39,230 nucleotides of DNA from Azoarcus sp. (lineage in GTDB: Bacteria > Pseudomonadota > Gammaproteobacteria > Burkholderiales > Rhodocyclaceae), in NCBI GenBank assembly GCA_023230755.1, contig JALNWS010000011.1:1-39230 (forward strand), read 5' to 3'. Below, in pieces: positions 34,276-39,230 of this stretch (position 1 is its first letter; the number at the start of each line of letters is the position of its first letter). The position numbers were made by a program, and so were the translations under genes. The notes below the pieces were generated by a model. That model had not been told where the DNA came from. It did not search any database and saw only the letters and a program-made list of their open reading frames with translations.

Positions 34276-35771
34276 GCGGCGCTCCCTCCGTTCCATTGGC
34301 GCAAGGCCGCACGTGCATGCTCAAGATCCTGGAAAGGCAGCCGCTTGCCGTGGACTTCCTGATAGGGTTCGTGCCCTTTTCCTGCGAGCAGGATCACATC
34401 GTCGGAACCAGCCTCCGCCACGGCGATTCGAATGGCCCGCGCGCGATCGACGATACTTTCCGCACCGGAGCCTGCGCCCTCCATGATCGCGTCGATGATC
34501 TGTTGCGGGTCTTCGCTGCGCGGATTGTCACTGGTCACAACGACACGGTCGGCAAGTTCCCGCACGACAGCCCCCATCATCGGCCGTTTTCCGGGATCAC
34601 GGTCACCACCACAACCGAACACACAGATCAGACGCCCGCCGCGGGTACGCACCGTACCGCGCAGCGCCTCAAGCACCTTTGCCAGGGCATCCGGGGAATG
34701 GGCATAGTCGATCACGACCAGCGGTTCGCCCACACCACCCACAAGCTGCATTCTTCCTTCGGGGGGGGTCAGCTTGGCAGCCACGTGCAGCGCCTCTTCC
34801 AGCTCAACGCCGCGAGCAATCAGGGCGCCGATGACGGCAAGCAGATTGGACACGTTGAAGGGCGCCACCATGCGCACCTGAAGGTCGAATTTACGTCCCT
34901 CCCAGATCGCGGTGAAGCGCAGGCCGGACGCCGTGGTTTCAAGTCCGTCTCCGACCAGGACCCGCGCTCCCGGGACCGCGTCCGCGTTCGAAGCAATCCG
35001 GGTGTATCCGAGCACGCGCCGCCCCGCAGCGAGCAGACGCCGTGCCTGGGTCAGGCCGAAGGCATCATCCAGATTGATGACGGACTCGCCTACGCCCGGC
35101 AGGTCGAACAGGCGGGCCTTGGCGGCCGCGTAGGCATCCATCGTGCGGTGATAGTCGAGATGATCGCGCGACAGGTTGGTGAAGATTGCCACGTCAAAGC
35201 AGGCGCCGTTTACTCGCCCCTGATCGAGCCCGATCGAGGACACCTCCATGGCGGCCGCGCCGGCACCATCCGCCACGAAGCCCGCCAGAAGTCGATGCAG
35301 ATCGAGCGCGTCCGGCGTGGTATTGGCGCTTGCCGAGAGTTGATCGATGAAACCGCAACCCAAAGTACCGACGATGCCGCAGCGACAGCCGAGTTCATCC
35401 AGTGCCCGTGCCAGCCACTGGCTGACGGTGGTCTTGCCGTTGGTGCCCGTCACGCCGGCCAGCCAGAGTTGCTCCGAGGGCCGCTTGTAAATCTCGTGAG
35501 CCAGATGCCCGGCCAGTTCGCGCAGCCCATTGACCGCGATGAGGGGGCGCATGCCAGAAGCGCACTCAAAGCCATCACTGCTTTCATAAAGAACGGCCGC
35601 AGCACCGGCGTCAGTGGCGGCGTCGATGAAGCGACGTCCATCTGTGGCATAGCCTGGCCACGCGGCGAAAATATCGCCCGCACCGACGCGGCGCGAATCG
35701 GCGGTGATGCCTGTGGGCACGACGCCCTGCGTACGCAATTGTTCGAGGATGGTTTGTGCGTGCTCGTTCAC
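34272..35771 (-). CDS. murE: UDP-N-acetylmuramoyl-tripeptide synthetase (meso-DAP adding)
   Basis: MurE adds the third residue of the stem peptide. The 499-aa ligase has VTGTNGKTTVSQWLARAL, ANTTPDALDL, EVSSIGLDQGR and FTNLSRDHLDYH. The DNPR motif in VVTSDNPRSEDP marks the meso-diaminopimelate-specific form used by Gram-negative bacteria. Start is GTG 35771, overlapping the ftsI stop as GTGA with GGGAG five bases upstream. No in-frame ATG is available nearby. Confidence 0.97.
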   Translation of the reverse strand: MNEHAQTILEQLRTQGVVPTGITADSRRVGAGDIFAAWPGYATDGRRFIDAATDAGAAAVLYESSDGFECASGMRPLIAVNGLRELAGHLAHEIYKRPSEQLWLAGVTGTNGKTTVSQWLARALDELGCRCGIVGTLGCGFIDQLSASANTTPDALDLHRLLAGFVADGAGAAAMEVSSIGLDQGRVNGACFDVAIFTNLSRDHLDYHRTMDAYAAAKARLFDLPGVGESVINLDDAFGLTQARRLLAAGRRVLGYTRIASNADAVPGARVLVGDGLETTASGLRFTAIWEGRKFDLQVRMVAPFNVSNLLAVIGALIARGVELEEALHVAAKLTPPEGRMQLVGGVGEPLVVIDYAHSPDALAKVLEALRGTVRTRGGRLICVFGCGGDRDPGKRPMMGAVVRELADRVVVTSDNPRSEDPQQIIDAIMEGAGSGAESIVDRARAIRIAVAEAGSDDVILLAGKGHEPYQEVHGKRLPFQDLEHARAALRQWNGGSAA

Positions 35772-37528
35772 ATGCTCTCCCGCACGGCGGTCGCAGCCTC
35801 GGCACCTTGCTTGCGTGCAAGCTGCAAAGGCGTGATGGGCGAATCGGGTGCCACACCCAATGCGCGCAGGGAGCCTTCGACGATACGGGCAAAGACCGGG
35901 GCTGCGACAGCGCCACCGTAATGCGCGCCGTTAGGCTCATCAATCATCACCGCGACGACCAGCCGCGGACGGGAAGCCGGCGCAAGGCCGACGAATGAAG
36001 AGACGTACTTCTTGACGTACTGCCCGCCCTCGATCTTGTATGCGGTACCTGTCTTGCCGGCAACGCGATAACCCGGAACCTGGGCCTGGGGTGCGGTTCC
36101 ACCCGGACCTGCGGCCATCTCCAGCATGCCGCGCACCTCTCTTGCAACCGTGGGAGAGAAAATACGTTTCGGCGCGGCCTTGGGGGTATCGACCCGGGTC
36201 AGCGACAGCGGAAGCAGGTCACCGTCGCGCGCAAAGGCAAGGTAGGCGTGGGCGAGCTGAATCAGGCTGACTGAAATCCCGTGCCCATAGGACATCGTAG
36301 CCTGCTCGATCGGACGCCACGACTTCGCCGGACGCAGGCGACCTGTCGCTTCGCCCGGAAAGCCGAGATTGAGCTGCGAGCCAAAGCCCAGACCGTCCAG
36401 CAGGTGCCACATTTCATCGGGGCTGAACTGCAATGCCATCTTGACCGTGCCGACGTTCGAAGACTTCTGGATCACCTCGGCAACGGTCAAGATGCCGTGG
36501 ACGTGCGCATCGCCAATCGTTGCTGAGCCGATGGTCAGGCGTCCGGGGCTGGTATCGATCTTCGTTGTCGCCTTGAATTTTCCGCTCTCAAGCGCGAGCG
36601 CTGCGACGAAAGGCTTCATGACCGAACCCGGCTCGAAGGTGTCGGTGAATGCGCGGTTTCGGAGCTGGGTTCCGGTCAGGTTCGCACGATTGTTCGGATT
36701 GAAGGTGGGCGCATTGGCCAATGCCAGCACCTCGCCTGTCTGTACATCGACCACCACCACCGCCCCGGCCTTTGCACGGTACTTCTGCATTGCGTCGCGC
36801 AACGCCGAGTAGGCGAGATACTGGATCTTCCCATCCATCGCCAGCACAACATCCTCGCCATCACGCGGCGGGCGGATGGATTCGACGTCCTCGACGACCT
36901 GGCCACGACGGTCCTTGATCACCCGCCGCGACCCCGGCTGGCCGGCAAGTTGAGCTTCGTAAGCGAGTTCGATACCTTCCTGACCGCGATCCTCAACACT
37001 GGTAAAGCCCAGCATGTGCGCGGTCACTTCACCACCGGGATAGAAGCGCCGGTATTCACGTTGCTCGTGAATACCCGTGAGCTTGAGGGCGGCAATACGC
37101 TCAGCCACATCTGGAGAGAGCTGACGCTTGAGGTAGGCAAAGTCGCGCCCCGATGCCAACTTGGCATTGAGCTCCGCAACATCCATTTCCAGCAGACGTG
37201 CAAGCTGCCTGGCCTCACCCGGTTCGAGGCTGACGTCGGTCGGAATGGCCCAAATGGAGCGCACCGGCGTGCTCACGGCAAACATGTCGCCATTGCGGTC
37301 GGTGATCCGCCCCCTGGTCGCCGGCACTTCAAGCACACGGGCGTAACGCATCTCACCCTTGGCCTGAAGGAACTCGTTGTCGATACCTTGCAGGAAGAGT
37401 GCCCGTCCGACCAGCACCAACAGGCAGCCAAGCAGAACCATCAGCACAAAGCGCGAACGCCACACGGGCAGTTCGCGCTTGAGCAAGGGATTGTGGTTGA
37501 AAGTAACCGTGCGCTGTTTCTGCATCAT
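35768..37528 (-). CDS. ftsI: septal peptidoglycan transpeptidase FtsI (PBP3)
   Basis: FtsI is the class B penicillin-binding protein that crosslinks septal peptidoglycan. The 586-aa protein has a short basic cytoplasmic tail, one membrane anchor (about 27-47), a PBP dimer domain beginning RGRITDRNGD, and the transpeptidase domain. That domain has the active serine Ser302 in FEPGSVMKP, the SSN triad at 356-358 (KSSNVG) and KTGT at 492-495. Val replaces the Thr after the active serine found in E. coli PBP3, a position that varies. It overlaps ftsL by ATGA and murE by GTGA. Confidence 0.97.
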   Translation of the reverse strand: MMQKQRTVTFNHNPLLKRELPVWRSRFVLMVLLGCLLVLVGRALFLQGIDNEFLQAKGEMRYARVLEVPATRGRITDRNGDMFAVSTPVRSIWAIPTDVSLEPGEARQLARLLEMDVAELNAKLASGRDFAYLKRQLSPDVAERIAALKLTGIHEQREYRRFYPGGEVTAHMLGFTSVEDRGQEGIELAYEAQLAGQPGSRRVIKDRRGQVVEDVESIRPPRDGEDVVLAMDGKIQYLAYSALRDAMQKYRAKAGAVVVVDVQTGEVLALANAPTFNPNNRANLTGTQLRNRAFTDTFEPGSVMKPFVAALALESGKFKATTKIDTSPGRLTIGSATIGDAHVHGILTVAEVIQKSSNVGTVKMALQFSPDEMWHLLDGLGFGSQLNLGFPGEATGRLRPAKSWRPIEQATMSYGHGISVSLIQLAHAYLAFARDGDLLPLSLTRVDTPKAAPKRIFSPTVAREVRGMLEMAAGPGGTAPQAQVPGYRVAGKTGTAYKIEGGQYVKKYVSSFVGLAPASRPRLVVAVMIDEPNGAHYGGAVAAPVFARIVEGSLRALGVAPDSPITPLQLARKQGAEAATAVRESM

Positions 37529-37788
37529 TGTGGTTCCAGCACGACGACCTGCCCCTGCACCGGGGGCCGCAGACCGAGCCGCTCCCGCGCCAGCTTTTCG
37601 ACACGCCCGTGCGCCGCCCAGGTGCTTTGCTCAAGCTGCAGCTGCCCCCACTCGACCTCGAGCCCGTGCGCACGCGTCTGCTCGCGCTCGAGCGCGGAGA
37701 ACAGTTTTCTGGCCTGATGCTGCGCGGCGACAACGCCGAGCGCACTGGCCACCACGAGCGCGACAAGGAGCGCATCGAGACGGATCAT
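37525..37788 (-). CDS. ftsL: cell division protein FtsL
   Basis: FtsL is a small bitopic divisome protein that pairs with FtsB through coiled coils and joins FtsQ to activate FtsWI. The 87-aa protein has a very short cytoplasmic part, one membrane helix (about 5-23, DALLVALVVASALGVVAA), a heptad-bearing helix (KLFSALEREQTRAHGLEVEWGQLQLEQSTW) and the late RVEKLARERLGL region. Sequence is poorly conserved across the family, so position between rsmH and ftsI is strong support. It overlaps both neighbours by ATGA. Confidence 0.93.
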   Translation of the reverse strand: MIRLDALLVALVVASALGVVAAQHQARKLFSALEREQTRAHGLEVEWGQLQLEQSTWAAHGRVEKLARERLGLRPPVQGQVVVLEPQ

Positions 37789-38723
37789 GCTGCCGCCTCC
37801 GTGCGTTCGGCCACGCGCATCACCGCACTGCGGGAACGCGGGTTGCGCGCGACCTCGTCATCGCCCGGGTGCACGGCCTTGCCAACCAGCACCAGCGGCG
37901 GCTTCGGCATGTCGGCCGCACGTACCGGCAGACGGGCCGGCAACTGCGGCGGACGCGAGCCGTCGCGCATGAAACGCTTGACGATGCGGTCCTCTAGTGA
38001 ATGGAAGCTGATCACGGCCAGCCTGCCACCAGGCCGCAGCCGGCGGACACAGGCGGGCAGCACTTGCGTCAGCTCCTCGAGCTCCTGATTGATGAAAATC
38101 CGTAGAGCCTGGAAACTGCGCGTCGCTGGGTGCTTCCCCGGCTCGCGCGTGCGGACCGTTTTCTCCACGATCGCGGCAAGTTGTCCAGTGGTTTCGACAG
38201 CCCCCCCTGCCCGAGCAGCTGCAATCGCCTTTGCAATCGCATAAGCAAACCGTTCTTCTCCATAATCTCTGAGTACCTCCGTGATTTGGGCGACGGAAGC
38301 ATCCGCCAGCCAGTCTGCTACGGTCTGTCCACGACTCGTGTCCATGCGCATGTCGAGCGGCGCATCGAAACGGAAGCTCATCCCTCGTGCGCCGTCATCG
38401 AGCTGCGGCGACGACACCCCCAGATCCAGCAGCACGCCATCCACCAGCCCGACGCCGAGCTGCTCGAGCTCAACATCCAGATCGCTGAACGGTGCATGAA
38501 CCAGGGTCAGCCGGTCGTCGTTCATTTCCTGTCCGGCCGCAATGGCAACGAGGTCGCGATCGAATGCGATCAGGCGCCCGGTCGGACCAAGCTGCGTCAG
38601 GATCTTGCGACTGTGCCCTCCACGTCCGAAGGTGCAGTCCACGTAGACGCCGTCCGATCGGATCGCCAGGGCGTCCACGGCCTCGTGCAGCAGAACGGTG
38701 ATGTGCAGCGCCTGTTCGCTCAT
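37785..38723 (-). CDS. rsmH: 16S rRNA (cytosine1402-N4)-methyltransferase
   Basis: RsmH (MraW) methylates N4 of C1402 in 16S rRNA near the P site. The 312-aa protein shows HITVLLHEAVDAL at the N-terminus, the SAM-binding DCTFGRGGHS (29-38), LDLGVSSPQLDD, and the C-terminal RPGGRLAVISFHSLEDRIVKRF with NPRSRSAVMRV. It overlaps mraZ and ftsL by ATGA. It is the second gene of the dcw cluster in nearly all bacteria that keep the cluster. Confidence 0.98.
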   Translation of the reverse strand: MSEQALHITVLLHEAVDALAIRSDGVYVDCTFGRGGHSRKILTQLGPTGRLIAFDRDLVAIAAGQEMNDDRLTLVHAPFSDLDVELEQLGVGLVDGVLLDLGVSSPQLDDGARGMSFRFDAPLDMRMDTSRGQTVADWLADASVAQITEVLRDYGEERFAYAIAKAIAAARAGGAVETTGQLAAIVEKTVRTREPGKHPATRSFQALRIFINQELEELTQVLPACVRRLRPGGRLAVISFHSLEDRIVKRFMRDGSRPPQLPARLPVRAADMPKPPLVLVGKAVHPGDDEVARNPRSRSAVMRVAERTEAAA

Positions 38724-39163
38724 AGCGCCAGACTCTCGAAGCCGGGCGGCAGCCCGGTGTCAGCCAGCGCCATCATGGCTTCCTGCTGTTTCTGCCAGCC
38801 GGCGTCGGACCAGAGCTCGAAGTGACTGCCCTGTCCCACCAGCCAGACCTGTTTCTCAAGACGGGCAAACTGCCGCAGGGACGGCGCAATCAGCACGCGT
38901 CCTGCGCTATCGAGCGCCTCATCCTGGGCAAAGCCGACGAGAAGCCTTTTCAGCTGGGCCGAAACCGGGTCGAGGCTGGGCGCACTCAGCACCTTGTCAC
39001 GAATCGGCGTCCAGGCAGGAACGGGGTAGACGAGCAGGCAGCCGTGAGGATGGGCGGTGATGACCACCTGCCCATTCTCGATAGCAAGCGCGTCACGATG
39101 CCGCGACGGGATCGCAAGGCGACCCTTCGCATCGAGACTTAGCGCTGCAGCTCCCTGAAACAT
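38720..39163 (-). CDS. mraZ: transcriptional regulator MraZ
   Basis: MraZ is a DNA-binding ring protein with two SpoVT-AbrB-like halves that represses the dcw operon. The 147-aa protein begins MFQGAAALSLDAKGRLAIPSRHR, the first DxKGR half, and has the second half DSAGRVLIAPSLRQFARLEK at about 86-105. ATG 39163 has AGGGGG just upstream. Candidate operator repeats lie 42 bases upstream on the same strand. As first gene it starts the coupled series that runs to ftsA. Confidence 0.97.
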   Translation of the reverse strand: MFQGAAALSLDAKGRLAIPSRHRDALAIENGQVVITAHPHGCLLVYPVPAWTPIRDKVLSAPSLDPVSAQLKRLLVGFAQDEALDSAGRVLIAPSLRQFARLEKQVWLVGQGSHFELWSDAGWQKQQEAMMALADTGLPPGFESLAL

Positions 39164-39204
39164 CGCGCCCCCTGAACGGTTCGAGCAAAGCGTCAAAATG
39201 ACAC

Positions 39205-39224
39205 TCCACCCCACTTTTCTCCAC
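39205..39224 (-). promoter_or_regulatory. MraZ operator repeats
   Basis: On the minus strand GTGGA (39224..39220), GTGGG (39214..39210) and GTGGA (39209..39205) occur, with a degenerate GTGTC after them. The first two are in 10-bp register, matching the known MraZ pattern of GTGGG-like repeats with 5-nt spacers. The dcw promoter probably lies at or beyond the window edge. Confidence 0.7.
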
Positions 39225-39230
39225 TTATCC

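Noticed and set aside
22425..39163. A novel or horizontally acquired system within the dcw region
   Set aside because: Gene content, order, composition and motifs are those of a normal betaproteobacterial dcw cluster with no inserted gene.

Overview
The window reads as ordinary chromosomal DNA of a high-GC betaproteobacterium. Gene order (tilS-accA; queA-tgt-yajC-secDF; lpxC-DUF721-secA; a complete dcw cluster) and protein sequences point to Rhodocyclales, probably the Thauera/Azoarcus/Aromatoleum group. That placement is inference from remembered family sequences; no search was run. There are 33 protein genes, one of them cut by the left edge, and one tRNA. I see no insertion sequence, prophage, CRISPR array or rRNA.

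Layout. 1-3.6 kb: tilS (partial) and accA, then a BI-1 family membrane protein and an S30AE (HPF-like) ribosome-associated protein, all on the minus strand. A NhaR-type LysR regulator diverges from the HPF-like gene across a spacer with a perfect 11-bp inverted repeat. 3.7-9.4 kb: tRNA-Leu(CAA) on the minus strand, then on plus queA-tgt (queuosine tRNA modification) and yajC-secD-secF (accessory Sec translocase), ending in a strong terminator. 9.5-14.4 kb: a small DUF2322-like protein and purB (minus), then apaG and a two-gene unit (unknown helical protein plus AarF/UbiB-type kinase-like protein) on plus. 14.4-22.3 kb: kup, argJ and secA (minus), a DUF721 protein divergent from secA, and a tiny membrane protein directly after lpxC.

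22.4-39.2 kb is the complete division and cell-wall (dcw) cluster on the minus strand: mraZ-rsmH-ftsL-ftsI-murE-murF-mraY-murD-ftsW-murG-murC-ddl-ftsQ-ftsA-ftsZ, followed by lpxC. Nearly every junction from mraZ to ftsA is a 4-nt ATGA or GTGA stop/start overlap, so 14 genes are coupled in translation. ftsZ is set apart by a 143-bp AT-rich spacer with a nested inverted repeat. It ends at a very long hairpin terminator before lpxC. The MraZ operator repeats lie at the extreme right edge.

Together the window encodes precursor synthesis (MurC-F, Ddl), lipid carriers (MraY, MurG), septal synthesis (FtsW, FtsI), divisome assembly (FtsL, Q, A, Z), lipid A commitment (LpxC), fatty acid commitment (AccA) and secretion (SecA, D, F, YajC). 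I did not find a clearly new system. The most open items are the ftsA-ftsZ inverted repeat, the hpf/nhaR operator, the helical protein/UbiB-like pair, and the lpxC-secA interval, which lacks a SecM.
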